NCBI GenBank assembly: GCA_002150815.3
Contig: NDFF03000070.1
Coordinates: 124,001 to 188,000, forward strand
DNA length: 64,000 nucleotides
Reading direction: 5' to 3'
Origin: Grammothele lineata
Taxonomy: Eukaryota; Basidiomycota; Agaricomycetes; Polyporales; Polyporaceae
Each line of letters begins with the position of its first letter. The first letter of the stretch is position 1. The position numbers and the translations under genes were made by a program. The notes below the pieces were generated by a model that was not told the origin of the DNA, ran no database searches, and worked only from the letters and a program-made list of their open reading frames with translations. Shown one piece after another: positions 23,765-34,970 of the stretch.

Positions 23765-23999
23765 TGCTTCCGGGTTTCACAACTCGATGGCTAAGGTGAT
23801 TGCTAATCATGTACGTTCGAAAGCTATGAATGTTAGGCATCTATGAGTGGCGTGTATGTATGTAAATCTATGTACAGTGTGTATCACAACAGTGGGGTCG
23901 GGTTTTGACTGTCACTCATCTTCCAACTCAACGCGCGCGTTGCCAGGCTGGTCATGCAGTCTAACATCCCTCTTCACCCTGTACCTCTCCTCTTACACC

Positions 24000-24910
24000 T
24001 CAAACCTCTGTCTCGGGCACTGCTCCGAACCACCACCTCACCATCCTGTTATTATTCCCATTGTCGGCCCTAAAGTCCGCGCGGCCAACGAAGAACCGCC
24101 GTGCAAACATGAGCGGCATCCAGAACTCGTCGTCCTGCCACATCTGCTGTAGCGGTATCTCGGGGAGTTCTTCTCTTACGTCAGCGCTCGCCGACCCTGC
24201 GTTTCTTCGGTTGTCTGCTGGGAGCAGAGCCTCTTGAATGGCGTGCCACTGAGGGCGCATCTCGTCGGATCTGTGTGTGTTCCGCGGCGTTCGTCAGTCC
24301 TGCTAGTATTACTTATGTGAATGGGATGGACGTCATCGCGCTACGCACTCCGTAACTGTTCCACTGAACTCGTCCGCGCGGAACACATCAATGTTGAACG
24401 CCGCCTCCGTGCCCTCGAGCACGAAGAACAGCGTCCCGCACTGTACGAGGGGGGCGGTGACGCCTGCCTCTTCCTGCATCATGTACGCAGATGTCGTCAG
24501 TGACAGAGGAATCGCGACATGAACGCGAAAATGCGTACCTCCAGCTCGCGCACGGCTGCTTGGGCAGACGTCTCGCCGGGGTCGACTTTGCCCCCGAATC
24601 CGTTCCACCTGTGATACTCCCGTCAGTACGTGCAAGTATCAAGAGGTCCGCTGCAGTACGCACAGACCCATGCCGAAGCCCCTCTTCTTCAGCCCCAGAA
24701 GCACCTGTGTCAAGACGTTGAGTTACGGGTGTTCGAAATGAAAGGTTACAAGTATTTCAAGTTTACCTTCGTGTCGTTCAAGATGACGAACGCGTTCGTG
24801 TACATCTTCACCTTCTCGTATTGGAGCCACGGTGCGTCGGCACCGCCGTTCGACGTCTCGACGAGAGGGCCGTCATACACCAGGCCAGGGGGAAGCTGTA
24901 CGCTGGACAT
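24000..24910 (-). CDS. MTH1/NUDT1-like Nudix hydrolase
   Basis: Five exons (24910-24767, 24704-24664, 24608-24539, 24473-24349, 24270-24000) give 216 aa. The Nudix box is rebuilt across exon junctions: GGKVDPGETSAQAAVRELE then EEAG fits G-x5-E-x7-REUxEExGU. The preceding KKRGFGMGLWNGFGGKV and the later FWMPLMF resemble MTH1, which hydrolyses oxidised purine dNTPs such as 8-oxo-dGTP and 2-hydroxy-dATP. An N-terminal ~30 residue extension and an insertion after DEMRPQWHAIQEA make it longer than human MTH1 (156 aa). The first ATG is at 24910. It is convergent with the D-amino-acid oxidase; that enzyme makes H2O2, but a functional link is speculation. Confidence 0.87.
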
Positions 24911-25283
24911 CGTTGCTGGCACACGAGTCACAGTTGTCGATCGCTGAGCGCTGAACGCTGAGCTCTGAAAGGGTGAGGCCAGCGCGCGGCGAGTCTGAAC
25001 TCAGTCGTCGCGTCCGGCCGCGATACGTAACATGCACGTGCGCCGTGACTCTTCGTGCTTCTCGCCCCCCTCGTGCCTCACCTCGCAGCCAAACTAGCCT
25101 CCATCCTTGGCGTCACTAAGGAGCGCGAATGTAGACGCAGCTCATTACACGCGTCGTATAGACATCATCATCATCATCATCATTAACCCTACACAGCCCG
25201 GTACCATCAGCCTACTAAGTATGTACACCTCCGACGCCGACGAAGGCCGCAAGTCCGACGTATCAAGTCCGTTCACCAGGCAC
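24911..25283. other. Spacer with (CAT)7 microsatellite
   Basis: Between two minus-strand genes, so it holds the Nudix promoter and the desaturase 3' UTR. A perfect (CAT)7 run lies at 25163-25183. Nothing else stands out. Confidence 0.5.
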
Positions 25284-26739
25284 CTACTCCTTCGCAGCCT
25301 CACCCGCACCACCACGGTCCTTCGGCCGCCGCTTAACACGCGCGAAGATGCCGACCTCCGGATCGCGAATGAAGTTGACGATGACCATCGGCCAGGACGG
25401 ATGGCTCGGGATCGTGTCGTAGAACTCGGGCGCGAGCGCGCGCAGCGCGGGCAGGCGCGTCCACGCAACCGAGGGGAAGTCGTGGTGCTCGTTGTGGTAC
25501 CCGACCTGTAGTAGTGCGCGTATGTCGCATTGCTGTGTCAACGAGAGAGAAGGGGACGTGAGAGAGTTGGGGGACACACATTGTACGCGAAGATGTTGAG
25601 GATGCCGTAATAGGAGTAGGTCTCCTGCTGGAGGCCGTCCCAGACGTAGTGCTCGGCGATGAAGTGGCCAGCGAGAGGGTGCAGGCTGCCGGCGAAGAAG
25701 CTCGACATGAGGAGGTATATGAGGGGGCGGGGCCCGAAGGTCTTCACGAGGGCGTAATCGAAGATTAGTTGCGAGAGCAGGTTGAAGAAGTGCCACTGCG
25801 TGAACGCTTGTGTCCGGACGAAACCCGGGCGGAGGGCGTAGAACAGGATCTGGAATGTACTGAAAGCATTCGGTTAGAAGATGGAGCCCCACGGAACAGG
25901 GAACACTCACGCAAAGAATACCTTGCCCAGAACGTTATTCAAGCAAATCAGTTCAAACTGAGTAGGTAGATCTGTGTCTATGCCGTCCTCTCCGAGGAAC
26001 TTGTGGTGCTCTATGTGGTATCTCTGCAAATAATCTCTTCAGCATAGAGCCCCAGAAACGGAAATCCATTGGAGACCCACTTTGAAGGCTGCGGAATAGG
26101 GAATACCAATGGGTATGTTCGCGAACACTGCTAGAGCTTTGTTCGCCCAGATGCTCCGGAACGCAAGATTGTGCGTAATTTCATGAATGGCAAGGAAGAG
26201 GTTGTGGTTGGCGGTGCCTCCGATGACATACGCACAGAGGAGGAAGATGGGGGAGAGCGGGCTTGAATTTCGCAGCCAGCAGGCCAACCCCAGCTGCAGC
26301 GAGACAACCCCAAGAACGACCCACTTCGTGAGGGGCTCGTGGCCCATGAGCTTCGTCACCTGCAGCCTACAGTTCCAGAAGTTGTTCGCATGGAATAAGG
26401 ATGTATCGGCGTACCTCCGGGTGAGCTTTAATGATAGCCATCCTCCTCGTCCTGTGCGGCTCCTCAGTCATCAACCACAGAAAGTCCGACGGGTCCTGGG
26501 GCGGGCCAGAGAACGTAGCATTGTCGTCCTTGGTCGCGAGGCTGGGGACGACTGTCCTGCGGGGCGAGCGGCCCTCGTCGAGGGACTCGGCGCCGCCGAA
26601 GTAGCTGAAATCTAACCGGGCAGGTGCGGCACCGAGGGGCGGGAATCAATGACATTTGTAACACACGGTTTGGGACACAGGGGCAAAACAAGGTTAGGAA
26701 CGGGCACGCACCGATCGCCTTGTCCGCCTGTGCGCCCAT
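25284..26739 (-). CDS. Sphingolipid delta-4 desaturase (DES/DEGS family)
   Basis: Six exons (26739-26712, 26611-26415, 26359-26081, 26023-25911, 25859-25580, 25505-25284) give 372 aa. It would introduce the 4,5 double bond into dihydroceramide in the ER membrane. All three di-iron histidine boxes are present: HEITH, HIEHH ([13 protein letters not shown]) and NEHHD ([15 protein letters not shown]). The N-terminus carries the family-typical DFLW and [16 protein letters not shown] block. Several hydrophobic stretches fit a multi-pass ER protein. The tail is Lys-rich (KRRPKDRG). A 28-nt first exon encodes only MGAQADKAI plus one base; the joined frame reads on as DFSYFGG. It is divergent from the Su(z)12 gene with 261 bp between start codons. 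Confidence 0.93.
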
Positions 26740-27000
26740 GGTGCGGGACGGGGGAATGACGGAAGGGCAGGTGACGGAGAGCGCGAGGGATATAGGGGGA
26801 CCTTCCAAGCCCAACTCGGAGTACGGATGGGAGAGCTCCCCGCGCAGTCGCTGCTGGCATCTCCGGCCCGGCGCTGTCTGGGGTCTATTTGTACCTGTTG
26901 CCCTACGCCTTCGGTTTCTAACACGCCCAAACACCGCCTCTCGACCGCCCGTCGAGATCGACCTGGACGCTCTGCATCGTACCACCATCGCGTGTGGAAT
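26740..27000. promoter_or_regulatory. Compact divergent promoter (desaturase / Su(z)12)
   Basis: The 261 bp between two divergent start codons must contain both promoters and 5' leaders. I see no confident TATA box. Confidence 0.5.
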
Positions 27001-29695
27001 ATGGATCCGGGTCGCGACGCCCAGCGCCCCCGCAAGGTCGCGAAGGCCGCGGGCGCGCGTAAGAACGCGTCCGGCGCGGAGAGGCCTGTAGCGGGTCCTT
27101 CCAATGTCGCCGCCAAATCTGGCGCTACTATTGCTCGCGGCGTAGTTCCGGGTGGTATGGGACCCCCCCAGTTAATCCCCCTGAGGTCAGCAATGAGATC
27201 GTTTGGGAGATGGAAGACTGATGACTGCGCTTCGCGTACATCGTAGGAGAGAGCCCGTGCAGCCCCCCGCCGCTCCTGCACAACGCGAACGTCCACCAAA
27301 CGTTGCAACCAAACAAGTCGTTGTAACCAAGCAAGCCCGTCGTCCACCCCAACCCGCACCCGCACCCAGACCCGCACCCGCACCCGCCCCACCAGCCCGA
27401 CAACCCCAACCCGAGCCGCCACGCCCTCTCGCGCGCAAAGAGCCCACACTGCCCGCGCGCCGCCCGCAGTCGTCCTTCACCTACGTCGCGCCGCTCCTCC
27501 GCGGGTCCAAGGTGCTCCCCACCAAGTCAGCGCCGATCGTCCCGCCCCTGCTCGCCGCGTTCCAATACAAGAAAAACTCGCCGAGGGACGAGAATGACCT
27601 CGGGCCCGCGACTCGCAGGAACGCCGCGTCGGGCGCGCCGCGCAAGTCGCTCCCGTCGATGTCGGTGCAGCGGCGGGGGGTTATGGTGCCCATGCAGAAG
27701 AAGGGCGGGGCACAACAGCTTACTGGGAGCCCTGGGATTAGGCGGAAGAAGGCTGCGACCGCGTACCGGGATGACGGAAGGCCCTCAGACGACGAACATG
27801 CCGTCCTTCCGGTCGCTCAGTTTTATATTGGCAAGGGTATGAAGCTCAGGCGGGGGAGCGAGAGCGACAGGGATTCGAGCTCCTCGTCGTCATCTTCGGA
27901 TGACCTTGTTCCCAATCCTTCAGAGTAGGCTTATCTGTTATATAAGGTTCGTGGATATCTGACTGATGAATGGAGCCCACAGTTCTCCTAGGAGGGCCCG
28001 CAAAGCCGCCCCTCACGGTGTGGCCCGCAAGACCGTTCCGTCCACTTCCGTTTCAAAGATCACCAAGGCCGTAAATAAGCTTGACATCCAGCATAACCGA
28101 TCCGCTCTACCCGCTCGTAGCCGCCTCGTCAAGAAAGCCCGGAAAACTAGGCCGTTTCAAACAGACGAAGATGAAGACGACGAGAGCGACGACCTGATTG
28201 AAATATCAGATGAGTCCGACGGGGAAATCGACGAGCTCCAGGACGCCTTCGACGCGCTCACACTCCCCGAGGCGCGCCTGAAACAGCACCGTTGTCTGCC
28301 CTTCCTTCTGCGGAACCTGCGCGCCGGCTTCGAGGCCTGCTGTGTGCGGCGCAAAGTTCCCATCGCCCCTATGGAGCACCCCCGGCGCGCGGTCAAGGTG
28401 GTGTATAAATACTATCTTGATCCTGGTGACTCCGAGTCTTCGGACGAGTCGGACGAAGGGAGGGAGAGGCAGACGTTCGTGGGGAGCATGGCGGCGTGGA
28501 TTTGTCCCGTGTGCGAGCTGCACAAACCTTTCAAGAGAAGGGAGATGCTGGATTTTCACTTGAGCAGCGACCATGCGGAGGTTAAGGTGTTGTGGAGAGA
28601 AGAGAGCGTGCGCAATGTGAGAGTTCGTTTTCTACTTTAGAGGGTGGCGCAGGCTGACGGTCGGCAGCAACGGCGGTGGAGGATTGACCTCGTCATCCCG
28701 GATCCTATAGATCTCGAATCCGACTCCTCTGACGAGGAGAGCGAGGAGAGTAAGAGTACGTCTGATGAAGCAGAGCAGATTACAAGTGACGACGACATCG
28801 AAGTCAAGCCCGCAAGAAGAGAAAAGAGTATGAGACCACAACCTCCTCCACGAGAGCCGTCAGAACCCGTGCTGCCCCCGGAGCTCATTATCCTTGACAC
28901 CCCATCGCCCGAGCCTACTCCTCGCGCCTCGTCTCCTGAGAATGAGGGGATGGAAGACGTGAAGCCGTTCAGAGTGCCCTCGCCCTCGGCCGACATCAAG
29001 CCTCTAATCCGATCCCGGCGCACATCGCGAGCTACGACGTCCACCTTCCGCTCCGGGCGTGAATCCTACCGAGGATCGCTAGACCCTCGCTACCCCAGCC
29101 CTCCGCCACCCTCGGACCCGCTCGGCCCCGCCGCTCAGTACCCGTACCTGCTCGAGACCGACGCGGAAGGCCAGCCGCTGTATTCGTGCCGGGTTGGGAG
29201 CCCGCGCATCTTCGACTTGTTGAACACGCTCCCGCTGGACGAGTTTGGGGTCCTGTCGTGGGCGATAATCGACCGCGAGGAGGAGCTGTTCGAGATGGTA
29301 GACGTCCGGGATGAGGACAAGGTGATGATGGCGTTGTGGAATAGGTGGATTATGGTTAACAGGTGCGGCAGGGCGGGGCCATCGTTGTAAGCTCTCTGAT
29401 AACAGGACTGACAGGTCGAGGTTCATATTCCGCGAGCACATCGAGGACGTGAAGCAATTTCTGGATAAGTATTGGAAGATGGTCCATCTGGCTGCGGGCT
29501 GGCGGGCATTGAGGGCATTTCTTCTGGTGTGTCTCTCACGGAATGTCGGTTCCCATCTGTCGTGCTGATATCTGACAGATGTTGAGCGTGAACAAGTACT
29601 TGACATTCCAGGAGGTGCTGAAGATGCTGGAATATTATGAGGCTAAGACAGGGATGAAGGCGTGGTACAAAGATGAGTCTCCGCCTGCTGTGTAG
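27001..29695 (+). CDS. suz12: Su(z)12-like PRC2 subunit with VEFS box
   Basis: Six exons (27001-27185, 27247-27924, 27983-28616, 28641-29362, 29415-29526, 29579-29695) give 815 aa. Su(z)12 is a core subunit of Polycomb repressive complex 2, which methylates H3K27. The first ~300 residues are Pro/Arg-rich and disordered. A C2H2 finger follows (CPVCELHKPF, then MLDFHLSSDH), typical of the family. The C-terminal ~130 residues form the VEFS box, the Ezh2-binding region: LWNRWIMVNRSRFIFREH, KQFLDKYWKMVHLAAGWRA, LLMLSVNKYLTFQEVLKMLE. The middle has acidic SDS/DEESEES patches. The fourth exon begins after an intron of only 24 bp (28617-28640) with a clean GTGAGA...TTTAG, unusually short, so that junction may be misplaced. 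The start codon choice is the least certain part. Confidence 0.85.
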
Positions 29696-29833
29696 CACAC
29701 CCTCTGTATCACCGAGCCGGACACTGGCCCGGGAGCCGCCGCCCGATGCGCAGGCTGCAACAATACCTCAGGCTGTCGCAGACGCGCGGATCGAACAAAG
29801 ACGCCTTCCTAACGGGGCAGCACTGGACGGCTT

Positions 29834-31131
29834 TGTCGGAAAAAGCCTGGGAACCTCATAAGCGCATATGAGGCCCAAAAAGGCCAAAAGGCAGCCGCTC
29901 ACTTATGAGCGGCAAGAAATCGTATAAGGCACTCATGGGGCTCTCACGAATAGCCTATGAGCGCGTTGTAATTGCCCTTATTACCGTCTTTTAATGCCCT
30001 TATCGTCACCTTACGGGGTCATTGCAGTAGCATACCAGTGCTTTTCGAGGCGGTTGCGCAGGCCAGTTGGCGTCCATTATTGTCAAATCAAGAGAATATA
30101 TTTCAACAGAGGGGTACATTTTGTGAAATACAGGCATACAGGCATAAGACGACAGGGTAGGGGGTATGCAAGGGTACAAGATGATCGTATATAGCGTAGC
30201 GAGGTCCTGCAAGACGGGACGTACCTATAGCCCACAGTACCTTAAGAGAACGGAGGAATCTAAGATTGATAGGTGACAGAGGGCAGGTACAGTGGCTGTA
30301 TACGAGCAATACGGACTGGCACGTAAAGGAGAACTCACATACCACTAAATCCGTCCAGCTCATCAGAAAAGGCGGTCACCGGAGAGGGGACAAAGGAATG
30401 ACCATAATGTATCGTCTTGACTCTGCGAATAGATAAGAGATGATCAGTTGCGGCCGTATGCACCTGCGCAAGGGAACCATACCAGCCAGGGCGGCTCGCC
30501 GAATACCGGGAGCAGGATGAAGGGCACGGAGGGAAAGCACAAGAACCTAGAGAAGGCAGCAACAAGATTGAAGCTCATGACTCGTGAAGTAGATCAACAA
30601 CTCACGCAAAGATAAGTTAGTCCCGCTTTACATTGGCTCCTATTGCCCCATGCGTCGTCAAGCGATGTAGGCCTGGGCTACTATGGGCCGAGACTAGAAC
30701 GAGAGGAGCCAAGGGAGAATAGAGGCGGAGAAGAGTAGAGAGGGACAAGCGGTGAGAGGCGAGAGGCGAGAGGCGCATGGAAAGATATGGGCAAAGAGAG
30801 GGGAGGGGGAGGAACGGGAAGAGTCCAAGGTGGGAGTACGTGGACAAGTTCAACTTCGAAGTCCGAACCGGTCTGAACGCTCCACTGTGCCGCTAGGCGC
30901 TAGATGACTAACCCGTGAGTCGCTCATGATCTGAATCGGCTCCTCACAGGGCACTCATAACGAAGTCGAGCCAGAGAAGCGCCTCATGAGCCTGTCGGCA
31001 CTCATAACGCAATGACAAGCGTGATGGCTTCGTTATAAGCGGTTCATAAGGCTGCATAAGGCTCTCAAAAGCGCCCAATAAGAAGCTGATAACTGAAGCG
31101 GCTTATAAGGCCGGGTTTACTTTTTCCGACA
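29834..31131. mobile_element. Non-autonomous TIR DNA transposon (1.3 kb)
   Basis: The ends are perfect 12 bp inverted repeats TGTCGGAAAAAG (29834-29845) and its complement (31120-31131). Both subterminal ~150-200 bp arms are packed with a short motif in either orientation, variants of CTCATAAG, CTTATGAG and CTTATAAGGC (examples at 29855, 29904, 29949, 30953, 31042, 31108), as expected of transposase-binding sites. The left arm also contains a hairpin. The interior encodes no recognisable transposase. I find no clear target-site duplication (left flank GACGGCTT, right flank TTAGTCAG), so the superfamily cannot be assigned and the insertion is probably old. It ends 152 bp before the CDK9 start codon. 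Confidence 0.75.
29894..29913. repeat. Hairpin in the left arm of the TIR element
   Basis: GCCGCTCA and TGAGCGGC form an 8 bp perfect stem around a 4-nt loop (CTTA). An adjacent imperfect palindrome CCTCAT...ATGAGG lies at about 29854-29873. Confidence 0.7.
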
Positions 31132-31283
31132 TTAGTCAGCCACGTGTCGGTGGGGGCGCGTGCACGTGCTAAGAGGTGCGGGCGGCTACTGGAACGGGCG
31201 CCGGGCTCGAGTCCGACCAAAAGACAGAGTGTCGACCTCTTCTCTCCACTTCCGACTCGGCTGTCTCTGGCACCGGGCTCGCC

Positions 31284-34200
31284 ATGCTCTCTTCCCTCCC
31301 CAAACGCCCCGCCTCTGTCGCTCCAGACAATGACCGCCCCGCCAAACGCTTCGCCACGTCGTCTCCGGAGGAGGGCGAGCTAGACGACGCGAGTCCCCCG
31401 CCCCCTCCCATGCCCCGCTCCCCGTCTCCCACCAGGGCGGTCAAGAAGGTCCCCTTTCCCTTCAAGAAGAAGGTCGCTGCGCCGGAGAACGGCACAAGCT
31501 CCAACGGCACAAGCGCAAGCACGAGCACCGAACGAGAAAGAGAGAGGGATCGAGAACGAGAGCGAGAACGAGAACGGGAGCGGGAGAGAGAGCGGCCGTA
31601 CGAGGGGGACGAGGGGGACCGGCGGCACCGCGACGAGGAGCCGCACAGGCGGTACGACCTCCCGCCCCGGCCGGACGACCGCTACGCCCGCGGCGGTGCG
31701 TGGAACGCCGACCGCGACCACGACCGCGACCGCGAACGCTGGGAGCCCGCCCCGAACAGGTACGAGCGGCCCCGCTGGGAGGCGCAGAGCTACGTGCCGG
31801 AGTACGGTCGTGAGCCCGACCGCAGGCCGTACCGCTCCCCATCGCCCCTACCCCCAAGGCATGTGGTCAACGACCGCAGACGGGTGTCTCGCTCGCGTTC
31901 GCCGTCGTCGCCGCGCTCGCCGCTCACGCCGAGCTCGGGCAAGGAGAAGCATAGGTTGCCGCCGTCAAGGCCTGTGGTGCCTGACCCGGCGACGTACCGG
32001 TCCGTGTATGATCGGGAGAGGTGGAAGGAGGAGGACGAGAGGTATGGTCGGAGGCGAAATTCCTACGACGACTATGGAGAGAGACGCGATGGTGAGTCGA
32101 AGAGGTCCCTATCCCGGCAGGCCCGAGTGGCTAATGCTTGGCTTGAAGACGATCCCAAAAGCTACCCTCCGAGGCTCACTTCACCACCTCGCCCACTTAT
32201 ATCTCCGAGCACAACGCCTCGACAGAACGGTACTGGTGACCGTGCGCGTTCTCCTCCGCCTCCTACGACCCTGCCGCCCCCACCGCCTGCTACAGGATTG
32301 CCACCAAGGCCATCGGCGCCTCTAGACCCTCACTCTCCGCAATCGCTCCCGCCATCCCTTCCTCGGGCAGAGTCCGAGCTTCGTGCCGCTTCTTCTGCCG
32401 ACGACGCCAAGAGGCATTCTGACAGCAGGTCGCTCGCCACTGTGCGCCGCCCACGACGGAAGCCTGTTCATCGGACGCCTGAAGCGGAGTTTCAAGCATA
32501 TGGCCGCGTGTTCAAGGGATGTGGCCAGAAGGCCGATTATATCTTCCTGACCAAGCTGGGTGAAGGTACTTTTGGGTGGGTGGTTTTCCTCCATATGTAC
32601 CCAGCTTATTCCGTTGACGATGACTCGTACAGAGAGGTGCACAAGGCCAAGCATAAGCCGACAAGCAGACATGTCGCGTTGAAGCGTATATTGATGCACA
32701 ATGAGAAGGAGGGCATGCCTGTCACCGCTCTGCGTGAAATCAAGATCTTGAAGTCGCTTCGCCATCCCTGTGTCATCGACATCTTGGATATGTTTGTGGT
32801 TAGAAGTGGGTGACGGACTTCGGTCTTTTGGGCTACTGCGATCTGATCATTGACGCCTCTATCCTAGGTCATGGTAAAGATTCGCCCTTGTCAGTGTACA
32901 TGGTGTTCCCATACATGGACCACGACCTCGCCGGTCTGCTAGAGAACGAGCGCGTGAAGCTTTCTCCGAGCCAGATCAAGCTCTACATGAAGCAGCTCCT
33001 AGAGGGAACCGAATATATGCACCGGGTATGCCTTCTCCGCCTTGTCTTTCATGTTTGTTGCGGTCCTACACGATTCGCAGAACCACATATTGCACCGAGA
33101 TATGAAGGCGGCGAACTTGCTCATCTCAAACGACGGGTGCCTCAAAATTGCGGACTTCGGCCTCGCGCGCGCTTACGACCCCAATCTTGTCAACGACCAC
33201 GCGTCCAAGCGGAAGTACACCAACGTCGTCGTTACAAGGTGGTACCGCCCACCAGAGCTGCTTCTCGGTGCCCGCAAATACGGCGGGGAAGTCGATATGT
33301 GGGGGGTTGGGTTAGTTCTTCATTTCTACGGCCAGCACTCAGCGGGTACTCAAATTGGTCCTAGCTGTGTCCTAGGGGAAATGTTCTTTCGGAAGCCGAT
33401 CCTTCCCGGTGCTTCGGACATTGACCAACTCGACAAGATCTGGCAGCTCTGCGGGACGCCCACAGCGATCACTTGGCCAGAGTACGACTCCTTGCCAGGA
33501 TGCGAAGGCATCAAGGAGTTCAATCCGATGCCGAGACGGCTACGGAAGACCTACGAATCGTTGGTATCATCGCTAGTCTTTACTCACATATTCTGATGAC
33601 GCGCCTATAGGATCGGTCCGGAGACGGTCGATCTTCTGGACAAGCTTCTGGTCGTGAATCCGAGGGAGCGATTAACTGCTTCGCAGGCCCTGGACCACGA
33701 TTACTTCTGGACGGACCCGTTACCGGCTGATCCATCAACGTACGTTCTTAGCATACACCTTCACTCTGTCACCTCGCTGACGCTTGCCCCTCTCTCCCGC
33801 CAGTCTCACTAAGTACGAGGCCTCGCACGAGTTTGACAAGCGCGGTCGACGGCAACAAGCCCCGCCCGCTCCCATCGCGCGCCACGTCCCCGAGAGCATC
33901 CCCCGAGCCCTCCCTCCACCCACCGGGATCGGCCAACCCGCTGGACGTCCCCCGCCACCCCGCGAAGCTTTCCGCACAGGCCCACCACCCGGCCTCGTCC
34001 CAGGTCCCCCAGGCCCGGGCCCCGCCGCGCTCTACGTCCCCCAACAACAACAACAACGGTACCAGCCCGTGCCCCCGCCCACGCTCCCGCCCATCAAGTA
34101 CCGCCCCGGGCAGCCCCTCCCGAACATCGTCGGCATGTCGATGTCGATGTCGATGCAGATGCCGGGCGCGATGCCGCTGCCCCCGCCGCCGATGTACGGC

Positions 34201-34386
34201 GCCGGGCGCCCGCCGATGCCCGCGCACATGCCGCCGCACATGCCGATGCAGTCGTCGGGCCTCCCCCCACGGCCGCAGATGGCGCCGATGCAGGGGGGCA
34301 GGCCGGGCCCGCCCGGGCGCGATGGGCACCGGGGCGGGTATGGGGGCGGCGGAGGGGGTGGTGGTATGGAGCTCAACTACGGCTGA
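31284..34386 (+). CDS. bur1: CDK9/Bur1-like transcription elongation kinase
   Basis: Seven exons (31284-32575, 32633-32805, 32868-33025, 33081-33310, 33365-33559, 33611-33739, 33804-34386) give 919 aa. CDK9/Bur1 with a cyclin phosphorylates the RNA polymerase II tail and Spt5. The kinase domain (~420-745) has GEGTFGEV, HVALKRI, PVTALRE (close to the CDK9 signature PITALRE), [33 protein letters not shown] and a CMGC-type [11 protein letters not shown] end. The ~420 residue N-terminal arm is rich in RE/RD/RS dipeptides and Pro, and the ~195 residue C-terminal arm in Pro, Gln, Met and Gly. Exon 5 needs the weak donor GTTGGT to join TC to GATCGG in frame. A Ctk1/CDK12-type kinase is the alternative, but PVTALRE favours CDK9. 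The TIR element abuts its promoter. Confidence 0.9.
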
Positions 34387-34970
34387 GCACCGAGCTCGTG
34401 GCCTGTCTTTACTCACCTCGTCCTCCCGGTTCTCTTCGCACATATAATGATATCCGCACGATTCCGGCATATAGTACCATCCATCACCTGCTGACCATTT
34501 CCTACATAGCATGCACATATTCACTCCACGCGCATCCTTGCCCGCCTCACCTCAGTATTGTCGTTGTCGCTCTTGTGTATCCTCACTGCCGCTACTGTCG
34601 ATCCTCCATCTTCATCTGTGTCTCGTAATCACTGTCATGTCTCTGTTCTGTACAATTTAGATCTGCACGGTTCGCATCGGACAACGTCGCGGCCGACGTA
34701 ATTGCGAATGGCACCGCGCTTGAGTGCCACAACTCTCCGTGTGCTCATCCCATGACGCACAGCGCAGTCACAGCGGAGCCAGGGACTACGGAAACCACAG
34801 TAAGCGCGTACCAGGACTGTATAACGTGTCAATTTTACGCAAGACGTGCGCAGCGGTAAGCATCTAGTACAGCAACATTGTGCGACGGCATCCACACTGT
34901 CGCAGCGAAAGTTCCACAGCGGCAGCACGAGCGACGAAGCTCGAGACCCGTTCGGCCGGGCGATCATCGA
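34387..34970. other. Convergent intergenic region (CDK9 / Naa15)
   Basis: Between two convergent stop codons; it should hold both 3' UTRs. No gene or repeat recognised. Confidence 0.5.

Noticed and set aside
29834..31131. Assignment to hAT or another named superfamily
   Set aside because: No transposase and no 8 bp target-site duplication could be found.
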